The notes under the pieces: generated by a model
What the model was told of the DNA's origin: nothing
The model's database searches: none
The model's input: the letters and a program-made list of their open reading frames with translations, nothing else
NCBI GenBank assembly: GCA_905200315.1
Contig: CAJKKA010000031.1
Location: 1 to 15,308, forward strand
Length of the DNA stretch: 15,308 nt
Source of the DNA: an uncultured Clostridium sp.
Lineage (GTDB): Bacteria; Bacillota_A; Clostridia; TANB77; CAG-508
Reading direction: 5' to 3'
Made by a program: the position numbers and the translations under genes
In this document: piece after piece, positions 7,245 to 13,919 of the stretch
Layout: every line of letters begins with the position of its first letter
How positions within the stretch are numbered: position 1 is the first letter of the stretch

Positions 7245-8444
7245 GTGACAGGTAGTATTGAAAAACGAGGAAAAAACAGTTACAGGCTAGTAGTATTCAA
7301 AGGATATGACCTAGATGGCAAACCAATAAGGCGTCAAAAAACAATACATTGCAAGAAAAAATCAGAAGCACAAATAGAACTTGCAAAATTTCTAACAGAA
7401 GTAGAAAGTGGACAAATAGTAGACGGAAGCATTCCAACATTTGCACAATATGTAGAAATATGGACAAAAGATTATGCATTAAAAGAACTAGCACCATCAA
7501 CTTACTACAGATACAAACGCATGCTAGAAACAAGGATTACTCCATATTTTGGACATTATAAACTAAATAAAATCAAGCCAACAGACATTATGAGATTTTA
7601 TGATTTGCTTGAAGAAGATACTCAAATTGTTAGAAGAAAAAACAATAATGGAAAGAAAACAAGAAAACCACTATCTCAAAAGACAATATTAGAACATCAT
7701 CGTTTGCTATCAGCAATGCTTCATAAAGCAGTATATTGGCAACTTATTGTAAGCAATCCTGCTGAACGTGTTCAACCGCCAAAAACATCTAAGCCGTTAA
7801 GACGTCATTATGATGAAGAACAAACTAAAGTTCTTGTTGATAATTTGCAAAAGTTAAAAGGCAATCAAATTAAATATCGTACTGCAATTTTACTTGATAT
7901 TTTTACTGGAGCAAGGCTTGGTGAACTTGTTGGGCTTGAATGGAGTGATATTGATTTAAAAAATGGTATTATCAATATTAATAAGTCTAGTCAATATCTT
8001 TCTGAAAAAGGAGTTTTTACTAAGGCACCTAAAACAGAAAGTTCAATAAGAGATGTTGCAATACCTGATTTTATTGTTTCTTTACTTGAGAAATATAAGT
8101 TATGGTATGATGAACAAAAAACGATTGTAGGCGATTTCTGGCACGAATCTAATAGGCTATTTGTTCAAGATGATGGTAAACCTATTCATCCATCTACAAT
8201 TAGCAAATGGTTTGAACAGTTCGTTAAAAAGATTGGATTGCCTGTAATTAATTTTCATGGTTTAAGACATACAAATGCAACTCTTCTTATTTCTCAGCAA
8301 GTTGATGTTGCAACAGTATCTGCAAGGCTTGGTCATGCACAAATTACTACTACATACAATTTCTATGTTCACCCACTAAAATCTCATGATAGGACTGCTG
8401 GAAATGTATTAGAGAATTTGTTGATTTCAAGCAAGGCAAATTAG
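7245..8444 (+). CDS. int: tyrosine recombinase / integrase (Tn916/phage type)
   Basis: A 399-residue site-specific recombinase that integrates and excises a mobile element at an att site. Domains in order: N-terminal arm-binding AP2-like domain (about 1-55, GSIEKRGKNSYRLVV), core-binding SAM-like domain (64-165), and catalytic domain (190-390). The full active site is present: Arg224 (TGARLGE), Lys263, His338 and Arg341 (HGLRH), His364 (LGHAQ) and the nucleophile Tyr374 (NFYVH), so it should be active. GTG start with AGGAGG 8 nt upstream. No excisionase or relaxase gene is next to it, and no att duplication was identified. It converges on the RloA/RloB operon, which it may have brought in. 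Slightly more G+C and A-rich coding at its 5' end than neighbours. Confidence 0.95.
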   Translation: MTGSIEKRGKNSYRLVVFKGYDLDGKPIRRQKTIHCKKKSEAQIELAKFLTEVESGQIVDGSIPTFAQYVEIWTKDYALKELAPSTYYRYKRMLETRITPYFGHYKLNKIKPTDIMRFYDLLEEDTQIVRRKNNNGKKTRKPLSQKTILEHHRLLSAMLHKAVYWQLIVSNPAERVQPPKTSKPLRRHYDEEQTKVLVDNLQKLKGNQIKYRTAILLDIFTGARLGELVGLEWSDIDLKNGIININKSSQYLSEKGVFTKAPKTESSIRDVAIPDFIVSLLEKYKLWYDEQKTIVGDFWHESNRLFVQDDGKPIHPSTISKWFEQFVKKIGLPVINFHGLRHTNATLLISQQVDVATVSARLGHAQITTTYNFYVHPLKSHDRTAGNVLENLLISSKAN

Positions 8445-8941
8445 TAATTCAATATTATCTAAAAATCTTTTTTGTAACTCTCATATTTATATTTTTTTGA
8501 TTTACTTTGTTGCAAAAATGACTTTAAGAATTTTTATGAAATGAGATTTTCTTAGAGGTTCTATGTCAATTGGGAAGTTGATCCCCAATTTCTCCACAAT
8601 TTGACATAATAGTGTTATTTTCAAGCATTATAGCAACCAATTTGAAGGCAACAAAAAATCGCCACAACCATTCAAGCTGTAACGATTAAAAAAAATTTAT
8701 AAATCAAAATTATTTCAAACTCGCCTTAGAGTTATGAGTCCGTAAGTGTTGATATTGCTAGATTTGGTGTAATTGTGTTATACTTTGTTAGAGTAAGTTA
8801 ATCGGTGAAATTGGTGATTCTTTGTTTATGTTTAAATGTGTTTAAATTTTTTTTGTTGAGAGTGTGACCAAGATGTGACAAAGAAACCGTATTTTAAAAT
8901 CTGGACTTTTATATTCTAGTTCGTATCTTCAAATGCAAAAA
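8445..8941. other. 500-bp integrase downstream region with hairpins, no clear gene
   Basis: No convincing protein gene. Two competing hairpins lie at 8562-8608: AATTGGG (8568-8574) with CCCAATT (8584-8590), or TATGTCAATTG (8562-8572) with CAATTTGACATA (8597-8608, one bulge). A minus-strand frame of about 40 codons crosses this region (VEKLGINFPIDIEPLRKSHF in its middle) without a ribosome binding site. TGTTATACT (8776-8784) is an extended -10 on the plus strand; GTTTAAATGTGTTTAAA followed by eight Ts (about 8830-8854) could end a short transcript. GTGTGACCAAGA and TGTGACAAAGA (8863-8884) form a short tandem repeat of the kind used as integrase arm sites. The attachment site is probably here but was not identified. 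Confidence 0.4.
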
Positions 8942-8966
8942 CCGGACTCTTTAAATTAAAGTCCGG
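8942..8966 (-). terminator. terminator of the RloA/RloB operon
   Basis: CCGGACT (8942-8948) pairs with AGTCCGG (8960-8966), with further TTAA pairing inside. On the minus strand the hairpin is followed by TTTTTG. It starts 6 bases after the RloB stop. Confidence 0.75.
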
Positions 8967-8971
8967 GTATA

Positions 8972-9595
8972 TCACATACTATTTTTCTTTTTAATTTCTT
9001 CAATTACTTTATATGCACTTGTATGAGGATTAGCTCCTTCACTATCTATAACCTGTCCATTTTCCTCTTGATATTTTTCAATTTTTTTAGCATTTGCTAT
9101 TGCAATATCTGTTTTGTTTCCAATTATAGGATACACATCCATACTTTCAGAATAATTAGGTATTCTATTTTTCATTTCATTTTTGACTTGTTTACTACTT
9201 TGGTAATTTTTTGATGTATATCCATAATGTAATATATACCAATATTCAAATGTAGGTGTTGAAGATATTAATTCTATATCGTTTTGGTTGCATATTTCTT
9301 TTGCTTCGTTTATTTGATCTTGCTTATTTTGATTTACATCAGTATCTATTAAAAGATATATTTTATCTCCATATTCTTTTTTAATATCTTCTTTTTTTAT
9401 AAAATCAACTAAATCATTTGCCATGCCTACTGGGTCTGTATGCCTTCCTGTAGAAAATTTAATAATGCATTCTCTACTAGAAAAATTTTTAAGATATGTT
9501 GTTTCTGTTTTATTTTTCCCCTCACATCCTATTGCAATAATTGATTTTATTTTTCTCTGATTACAATTTCTTTTTCTCTGTTCTAATCTTCCCAT
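8972..9595 (-). CDS. rloB: RloB-like protein (AbiLii-type, TOPRIM-like)
   Basis: 207-residue protein of the RloB family, the partner of an RloA-type ATPase; such pairs occur in phage-defence loci and as the lactococcal abortive infection system AbiL. Visible TOPRIM-like motifs: IAIGCEGKNKTE with Glu25 and Glu31, then YLLIDTD with Asp84 and Asp86, followed by the family segment TFEYWYILHY (116-124) and a C-terminal ANPHTSAYKVIEE (188-200). These acidic residues suggest a metal-dependent nuclease, an inference from the fold. The N-terminus is basic (RLEQRKRN). Its start overlaps the RloA stop by 13 bp, so the pair is coupled. Length is normal for the family and it looks intact. The specific trigger and target are unknown. 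Confidence 0.88.
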   Translation of the reverse strand: MGRLEQRKRNCNQRKIKSIIAIGCEGKNKTETTYLKNFSSRECIIKFSTGRHTDPVGMANDLVDFIKKEDIKKEYGDKIYLLIDTDVNQNKQDQINEAKEICNQNDIELISSTPTFEYWYILHYGYTSKNYQSSKQVKNEMKNRIPNYSESMDVYPIIGNKTDIAIANAKKIEKYQEENGQVIDSEGANPHTSAYKVIEEIKKKNSM

Positions 9596-10851
9596 AAGCT
9601 ATTACCTATGGCCAAAAAAGGAATTGCACCATATCTACCATTTAAATATCCTTTTTGCACATTTTCAGTTTTTCTTACTGAAAAATCATCTAATGGGTAT
9701 AGTTCTGTACTTCCTTTCTTTGGATCTTTCTCTGTAAACCATATTTGATCTCTTCTAAAGTTATCTAATGATAATAAATTAGTATCATGTGTATTAAATA
9801 TTAATTGTGCATTATTTTTATTTATTTCTCTATTATGAAATAATTTTATTATAAATTCAACCAATAATGGATGTAAGCTTTTATCTATTTCATCTACAAT
9901 TATTACTTTCCCTTTTTCAAAGGATTCCTTTAAAATAGGGCTAAGAAAAAATAAATTTTGTGTTCCTAATGATTCTTCTTGTAATTCTAATTCATAATTT
10001 TCTTTATCTCCATTTTCATTTTCTATTTCATGAAATGTAGATATTCTTACTTCTTTTTGCACTATATTTTCATTTGGAATTTTAATGTTATTAAATGCTA
10101 TTATATTACCAAGATTCATATCTTTAACTTCAAAATTATAATCTTTTATAAGTATGTCTGCTTGTTTTAATAAATTAATTGTAAATTTCTTTAAACTTCC
10201 TTCTTTATCATTCTCAAATTTATCAAACACATATCCACCAGCATTCATATAATCATGATATGTGTCTATATCCTCTGAAAACCATATATATGCATCTTTA
10301 GTTTTTTCATAATTCCATTCTGTCGCTGTTGATAAAAACAATTTTTTTTCTGTGTTTTTAGTTGATAATTCTTCTAATTTGCTTTGTTCTTGTTGAGTAA
10401 ATTTATATTCATTTGTATTTTTTCTTTCAAAAACTAAACTTGGTTTAGCTGATAAATATTGATATAAATATTCTGTATATATTCTATTTATATCTGCAGA
10501 AAAACCATATATATATTTAATATTATTTTTTATAAATACAAATTTAAATTCACATGGTTCATTTATCGTTTTTAAATCAAATTTAAAAGGTCTCATTTCT
10601 GATAATGGTTCATTTATATTTCTTAGATTAGATTTTCTAACCATTAATATTGCTGCTGTTATTGCTTTCATAAAATTTGTCTTTCCAGATGCGTTTGCAC
10701 CATAAATAGCAGCTGACTTTAGATATCTTTCACCTGTAGAATTATTTTTTATAGTATTTTCTATATTTTCATCACCAATACCAGTTACCATACTAAATGT
10801 CATTTCATCTTTGATTGACATAAAGTTTTTAACGCTAAATTCTATTAACAT
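9583..10851 (-). CDS. rloA: RloA-like AAA/ABC-type ATPase (AbiLi-type)
   Basis: 422-residue SMC/OLD-like ATPase that should power or sense for RloB. N-terminal EFSVKNFMSIKDEMTFSM is the typical first strand pair of the family. Walker A is GANASGKTN (51-59), the ABC-like signature region is ESLGTQN (293-299), Walker B is VIIVDEID (316-323) with catalytic Glu321, and His355 stands in the switch NTHD. The family end RYGAIPFL (407-413) is present. All ATPase residues are intact, so the protein should be active. Start ATG with AAGGAGGAG 5 nt upstream. First gene of the operon, promoter at 10871-10899. No restriction-modification genes adjoin it, so it resembles a stand-alone AbiL-type cassette. 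Confidence 0.9.
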   Translation of the reverse strand: MLIEFSVKNFMSIKDEMTFSMVTGIGDENIENTIKNNSTGERYLKSAAIYGANASGKTNFMKAITAAILMVRKSNLRNINEPLSEMRPFKFDLKTINEPCEFKFVFIKNNIKYIYGFSADINRIYTEYLYQYLSAKPSLVFERKNTNEYKFTQQEQSKLEELSTKNTEKKLFLSTATEWNYEKTKDAYIWFSEDIDTYHDYMNAGGYVFDKFENDKEGSLKKFTINLLKQADILIKDYNFEVKDMNLGNIIAFNNIKIPNENIVQKEVRISTFHEIENENGDKENYELELQEESLGTQNLFFLSPILKESFEKGKVIIVDEIDKSLHPLLVEFIIKLFHNREINKNNAQLIFNTHDTNLLSLDNFRRDQIWFTEKDPKKGSTELYPLDDFSVRKTENVQKGYLNGRYGAIPFLAIGNSLWED

Positions 10852-11183
10852 ATAAACTCCTCCTTGCTATATTATATTATAGAATTACAAAATTGTAAAC
10901 ACTTTTTAAATTATTTTTCGTATTTTTGTTATTTTTATTCATTTATTAATAAAATAATATTCATTTTTTATTTCTTTTATGTGTTTTTTGTTCTTTTTTT
11001 CCTTTTAAAATTGACTTATTTATAATTTTATTATATAATAATTTTAGCAATAAAAAAATCCTAATGCTATGATGAACATTAGAATTATTTACATATAACC
11101 CTTGCCAAGTTATATTTTATATATTATAGCATTCATTATTGCTAGAAGTCAATACTTCAAGGATAGAAATTGGAGGTAAAATC
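10852..11183. other. intergenic region between rloA and the DUF2188 gene
   Basis: A 332-bp AT-rich spacer between divergent genes, no gene seen. It contains the rloA promoter and, at 11061-11082, CTAATG pairing with CATTAG around a 10-nt loop; on the minus strand this hairpin is followed two bases later by seven Ts, so it looks like a terminator that shields rloA from transcription arriving from the right. A weak plus-strand promoter candidate for the DUF2188 gene is TTGCCA (11102-11107) with TATTAT (11123-11128), spacing only 15. Confidence 0.5.
10871..10899 (-). promoter_or_regulatory. rloA promoter with an inverted repeat between -35 and -10
   Basis: On the minus strand TTTACA (10899-10894) and TATAAT (10876-10871), spacer 17. 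The inverted repeat TTACAA-AA-TTGTAA (10885-10898) overlaps the -35 element and part of the spacer, a good place for a repressor. The -10 is about 20 bp from the start codon, so the leader is short but carries the ribosome binding site. Confidence 0.7.
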
Positions 11184-11414
11184 ATGAAAAAAAATCAACA
11201 TGTAACACCAAAAAGTGACTTGTGGCAAGTAATTGGTTCAGGAAATTCAAAACCAACTAAATTGTTTAACACACAAAAAGAAGCTATATCATATGGTAGA
11301 GAAATCGCTAAAAATCAAAACTCTGAACTAGTCATTCATAATAAACATGGTAAAATTCGTGATAAAGACAGTTACGGCAATGATCCATGTCCACCTAAAG
11401 ATACAAACTTTTAA
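11184..11414 (+). CDS. DUF2188 family protein
   Basis: A 76-residue protein of the DUF2188 family, whose function is not known. Family features: the start HVTPKSDLWQVIGSGNSKP, the central TQKEAISYGREIAKNQNSEL and the conserved end GKIRDKDSYGNDPCPP. The domain fills nearly the whole protein and no signal peptide or membrane segment is present, so it is probably cytoplasmic. The ATG at 11184 has TTGGAGG 7 nt upstream; an in-frame ATG at 11139 lacks one and was not chosen. It diverges from rloA, ends at a 13-bp perfect hairpin, and appears to be a single-gene transcript. DUF2188 genes are frequent in accessory regions; a link to the defence cassette is only positional. Confidence 0.88.
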   Translation: MKKNQHVTPKSDLWQVIGSGNSKPTKLFNTQKEAISYGREIAKNQNSELVIHNKHGKIRDKDSYGNDPCPPKDTNF

Positions 11415-11444
11415 TAATAGGAGATGAATAGTCATCTCCTATTA
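11415..11444 (+). terminator. 13-bp perfect hairpin after the DUF2188 gene
   Basis: TAATAGGAGATGA (11415-11427) pairs perfectly with TCATCTCCTATTA (11432-11444), loop ATAG, beginning right after the stop codon. The T run is poor, but the stem is strong. Confidence 0.65.
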
Positions 11445-11449
11445 CTATG

Positions 11450-11680
11450 CTACTTTATATAAAAATACATTTTGCTGTCTTTATAATTATCATCTAATTT
11501 GTAACAATACACTTTGTTAAAATTTAATTCTTTCATATAATCGTTTTCTTTTAACAAATTATTGCTTCTTCTTGATTTTCTCTTTTTGCAATTCCAATTA
11601 ATTGTGAATTATCACAATTTGGTTCTATGCTCTCTGAATTTGGTTGGTATATATAACCTTAAGAATATATATGTTTTCAT
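11450..11680 (-). pseudogene. decayed small gene of unknown function
   Basis: The minus strand has ATG at 11678-11680 with AGGAG 6 nt upstream, a typical start, but the frame (MKTYIFLRLYIPTKF...) ends after 22 codons. Coding-like sequence resumes in other frames: QPNSESIEPNCDNSQLIGIA, then KRENQEEAIIC, and after one more frame change LLKENDYMKELNFNKVYCYK to a final MYFYIK and TAG at 11450-11452. Joined, they would give a protein of about 75 residues. The amino-acid composition (K, E, N, D-rich and no bias breaks) is what makes coding origin plausible. I do not recognise the family. Its end abuts the DUF2188 hairpin on the opposite strand. Confidence 0.4.
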
Positions 11681-11763
11681 ATGCTTCTCCTATTAATTTT
11701 TTTATTTCATATTAGCATTTTATTTAATATAAGTCTATAAATATGTGTAAAAATTGTAAAAAA

Positions 11764-11779
11764 GCGGAATAAATTCCGC
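11764..11779. repeat. short perfect inverted repeat at the left of the IS91-like region
   Basis: GCGGAAT (11764-11770) and ATTCCGC (11773-11779) separated by AA. It directly precedes the terminator-like hairpin and may be part of the element's left (ter) end. Confidence 0.45.
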
Positions 11780-11784
11780 GCTCT

Positions 11785-11816
11785 AAGAACTCTACTTTTT
11801 AGAGTTCTTTTTTTAT
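11785..11816 (+). terminator. strong terminator upstream of the transposase
   Basis: AAGAACTCTA (11785-11794) pairs perfectly with TAGAGTTCTT (11800-11809), loop 5 nt, followed by a T-rich run to 11819. It would block transcription entering the element from the left, a common arrangement at insertion sequence ends. Confidence 0.75.
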
Positions 11817-11838
11817 TTTAATTTAGCACTTTTTTTAG

Positions 11839-11844
11839 TATAAT
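11839..11844 (+). promoter_or_regulatory. -10 element of the transposase gene
   Basis: A perfect TATAAT with a poor -35 (TTTTAA, 11816-11821). Transcription would begin near 11851, on the GGAGG ribosome binding site itself, so the leader is about 13 nt. Confidence 0.5.
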
Positions 11845-11863
11845 ATTTTTGGAGGTAAAATAG

Positions 11864-12421
11864 ATGTCTGACTTTACAATTAAACAAATTTTTCAAGACC
11901 ATTGGAATGATTTTCTTATTAATAATTCTGATATAAAACTTAGACAAGTCGTTTTTGATGAAGTTGATAAAATAATTAATTGTGGTAACCCAGACTTTGG
12001 TTATGCTTTATATGTCTGTGAACATTGTGGTAAATTTCTTAAAGTTCCATTTAGATGTAAATCTAGATTTTGTAATACTTGTGGTGTCAAATATGCTCAG
12101 GATAGAGCTCTATCTATGGCTAAAAAATCCATTCGTTGTAAACACAGACATATTGTTTTCACTATGTCTGATTTATTGTGGCCATATTTTCAGAAATATC
12201 GTTTTCTTCTAAATGGTTTATTTGACTCTGCTTCAAAGGCTGTTCTTTCTTGGTTTTATGAATTAAATAAATCTCAAATTGAAATTAGAGAACAATTACG
12301 AAAATGGAATCTTTCTATAGAATTGTCTTTTGGGTATGACCCTACTATTTGCAAATGTGGAGGTCATTTGATCTTCTTTGAGCTCAAACTCCCCAATAAT
12401 ACATTGCAAAATATTTCCTAA
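11864..12421 (+). pseudogene. IS91-like transposase with the catalytic middle deleted
   Basis: 185-residue frame with GGAGG 8 nt before its ATG. Residues 1-130 are the N-terminal part of an IS91/IS801-type (Y2, rolling-circle) transposase: HWNDFLINNS, a zinc-binding set (Cys52, Cys55, Cys65, Cys70, Cys73 in YVCEHCG and PFRCKSRFCNTCG), then KHRHIVFTMSDLLWPYF. At about residues 136-142 the sequence jumps to the C-terminal region (LSFGYDPTICKCGG, 155-167). About 200 residues that should hold the HUH and tyrosine catalytic motifs are missing, yet the frame is kept. Family proteins are near 400 residues. It cannot cut DNA but might still bind it through the zinc domain. Nucleotide join near 12270-12300. 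Confidence 0.8.
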
Positions 12422-12448
12422 CTTTGTATAATAATCTCGGTGATTATA

Positions 12449-12703
12449 ATGAAGAAGAATAATAAATACCCTTTTGTTAATAACGTAAAAGAAATGAAAG
12501 ATAATTTTAAAAAAATGATTGATTCTATGTCTGATGCTGACTTCCTAGACTTTATTGAATATATTAATTCTTGTGTAGATATTTTTAATGAAGATTTTGA
12601 TGAAGATTACTGTGTTGGAGATGAAGGCTGGGAAGACGAAGCTGCTAAATTTTATGGATATAATCCTGATAAAATAAAAGATGATGATTCTTTACCTTTT
12701 TAA
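12449..12703 (+). CDS. small acidic protein linked to the IS91-like element
   Basis: An 84-residue acidic protein of unknown function: a basic start (MKKNNKYPF), a helical middle (VKEMKDNFKKMIDSMSDADF), and a strongly acidic second half with IFNEDFDEDYCVGDEGWEDE and the end KIKDDDSLPF. No membrane segment or signal peptide. ATG 12449 is preferred to an in-frame GTG at 12440 because GGTG lies 7 nt upstream of the ATG. It follows the transposase stop by 27 bp and has its own terminator. Its last 27 codons recur at 5149-5232, so it travels with the element's right end. The acidic, DNA-mimic-like composition would fit an inhibitor or regulator, but that is speculation. Confidence 0.65.
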   Translation: MKKNNKYPFVNNVKEMKDNFKKMIDSMSDADFLDFIEYINSCVDIFNEDFDEDYCVGDEGWEDEAAKFYGYNPDKIKDDDSLPF

Positions 12704-12794
12704 ACTTCAAAATTTTTATATATTTTGAGGCTTTTTTATGATGCCTGTTTATTTTTTTATAATTTTTCTTCTAAAACAGGAATTTCCTATAATA
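12620..12794 (+). repeat. 175-bp direct repeat, right copy
   Basis: Matches 5149-5323 with a single difference. It covers the 3' end of the small acidic gene, its terminator, an inverted repeat CCTGTTT (12744-12750) / AAACAGG (12774-12780), and ends at 12794. It is in direct orientation with the left copy, 7471 bp away. Confidence 0.95.
12705..12737 (+). terminator. terminator of the small acidic gene
   Basis: CTTCAAAAT (12705-12713) pairs with ATTTTGAGG (12722-12730), followed by C and TTTTTT. It starts 2 bases after the stop codon. Confidence 0.8.
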
Positions 12795-12801
12795 CAAAAA
12801 G

Positions 12802-12820
12802 AGGTAACATTTAGTTACCT
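12802..12820 (-). terminator. terminator of the rnhA-mscS operon
   Basis: AGGTAAC (12802-12808) pairs with GTTACCT (12814-12820); on the minus strand the stem is followed by CTTTTT. It lies 20 bp past the mscS-like stop codon and just outside the IS91-like element. Confidence 0.8.
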
Positions 12821-12840
12821 TCTATACATAAAATTTTATA

Positions 12841-13902
12841 TTATTGTTTTACATATACTGTTTTTGTATCATATGCAAGTTCTACATTTTCGCTTTCTAA
12901 TATTTGCATTATTTTAAAATTTATTTCCTCTTTTTGTTTTAAAAAACTTCCATAATCTACTGAGTCTGTAAATGCATATATTAGCAAATTAATTGTATTA
13001 TCTGTTATTTTGTCAAATTTTACTATTATTGAATCATCCATAACAGCTTCTTTTTCTTTAAGCATTGTTTTTATTTTTTCTTCTATTATTTTAACTTTAT
13101 TTAATGGAGTTTCAAGCGTTATTCCAAGATTAATTTTGTATCTTCTCTTTTCAATTTTACTACAATTTATTAAAGATTCATTTGCAATAATTGAATTTGG
13201 TATATTTACTATAGAATTTTCAAAGGTACGTAATCTTGTACTTCTATAAGTTATATCTTCTACTGTACCTTCGTAGTCTTTAAACTGAATCCAATCTCCA
13301 ACTTTAAATGGTTTATCTGTAAAAATTACAAATCCTCCAAGTAAGTCTTTTGCTAAATTTTGTGCTGCAAGTGTTATTACAACACTGCTTATTCCAAGAC
13401 CTGTAACTAATCCACTTAAATCATATCCTAATTCTAATACAGCTATAAATGTTGCAACTATATAAACCAAACCTCTTATAATTTTCACAACAAAAGTTGA
13501 TATTCCGTCGCCTTCATCTTCATCGTTATTACTAAATTTTCTAAATGTATCCATTGTTATAGCTTCTGCTATAATTCTTGCAACCGAATATATTACTAAA
13601 ACTTTAAATACCTTTGTAATATAGCCCAAAATTGTTGTAGATATTAGTAATGGTCTTTTTAAGAAGATTATTGCTATATAAATCCCTATTAAATTCACTA
13701 ATTTTCTTGTTGTATTATACAAAGCACTTTTTCTTCTATCTGCTTTTTTTATTTTTTTTCTTAATAGTTTTGTTGTAACATTTGCAATTCCTGTACTAAA
13801 AATTCTAAAAAATACCGTTATTCCTATTGCTATAATTATATCAATTACAGTTTCTACAGTAAAATTACTAAAATAACTTACAATTTTATTAAATTCGTTC
13901 AT
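12841..13902 (-). CDS. MscS-family mechanosensitive ion channel
   Basis: 353-residue small-conductance mechanosensitive channel in the cytoplasmic membrane, releasing solutes at high turgor. Membrane segments at about 15-37, 66-82, 90-113 and 137-158 precede the pore helix, whose family signature is GLGISSVVITLAAQNLAKDL (168-187). The beta domain follows (FTDKPFKVGDWIQF, EGTVEDITYRSTRLRTFENS, IVNIPNSIIANESLIN), and a C-terminal alpha-beta domain ends in TVYVKQ. It is slightly longer than E. coli MscS because of two extra N-terminal helices. ATG with AGGAG 8 nt upstream. It follows rnhA by 17 bp and is probably co-transcribed. No oddities. Confidence 0.93.
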   Translation of the reverse strand: MNEFNKIVSYFSNFTVETVIDIIIAIGITVFFRIFSTGIANVTTKLLRKKIKKADRRKSALYNTTRKLVNLIGIYIAIIFLKRPLLISTTILGYITKVFKVLVIYSVARIIAEAITMDTFRKFSNNDEDEGDGISTFVVKIIRGLVYIVATFIAVLELGYDLSGLVTGLGISSVVITLAAQNLAKDLLGGFVIFTDKPFKVGDWIQFKDYEGTVEDITYRSTRLRTFENSIVNIPNSIIANESLINCSKIEKRRYKINLGITLETPLNKVKIIEEKIKTMLKEKEAVMDDSIIVKFDKITDNTINLLIYAFTDSVDYGSFLKQKEEINFKIMQILESENVELAYDTKTVYVKQ

Positions 13903-13919
13903 TGTACTTTTCTCCTTTT

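Larger units (their letters stand above)
11764..12794 (+). mobile_element. IS91-like insertion element, defective
   Basis: Proposed extent: left edge at the paired hairpins (11764-11809), then the transposase remnant, the small acidic gene, its terminator and the last base of the 175-bp repeat (12794). The right edge is supported by the abrupt end of similarity with 5323 and by the native terminator of the neighbouring gene that starts 8 bp later. The left edge is less certain. No IS91-type GAAC or CAAG target was seen directly at the right edge. IS91-type elements make no target duplication, and none was seen. The transposase cannot be active. Confidence 0.55.

Noticed and set aside
7297..7561. 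Frames overlapping the integrase 5' end on both strands
   Set aside because: They lie within a full-length, motif-complete integrase and have no ribosome binding sites.
8725..8750. A tRNA or tRNA fragment: the minus strand reads GGACTCATAACTC, like a Met anticodon loop
   Set aside because: The bases on either side of CTCATAA do not pair, and no D-arm, T-arm (GGTTCGA) or acceptor stem is present.
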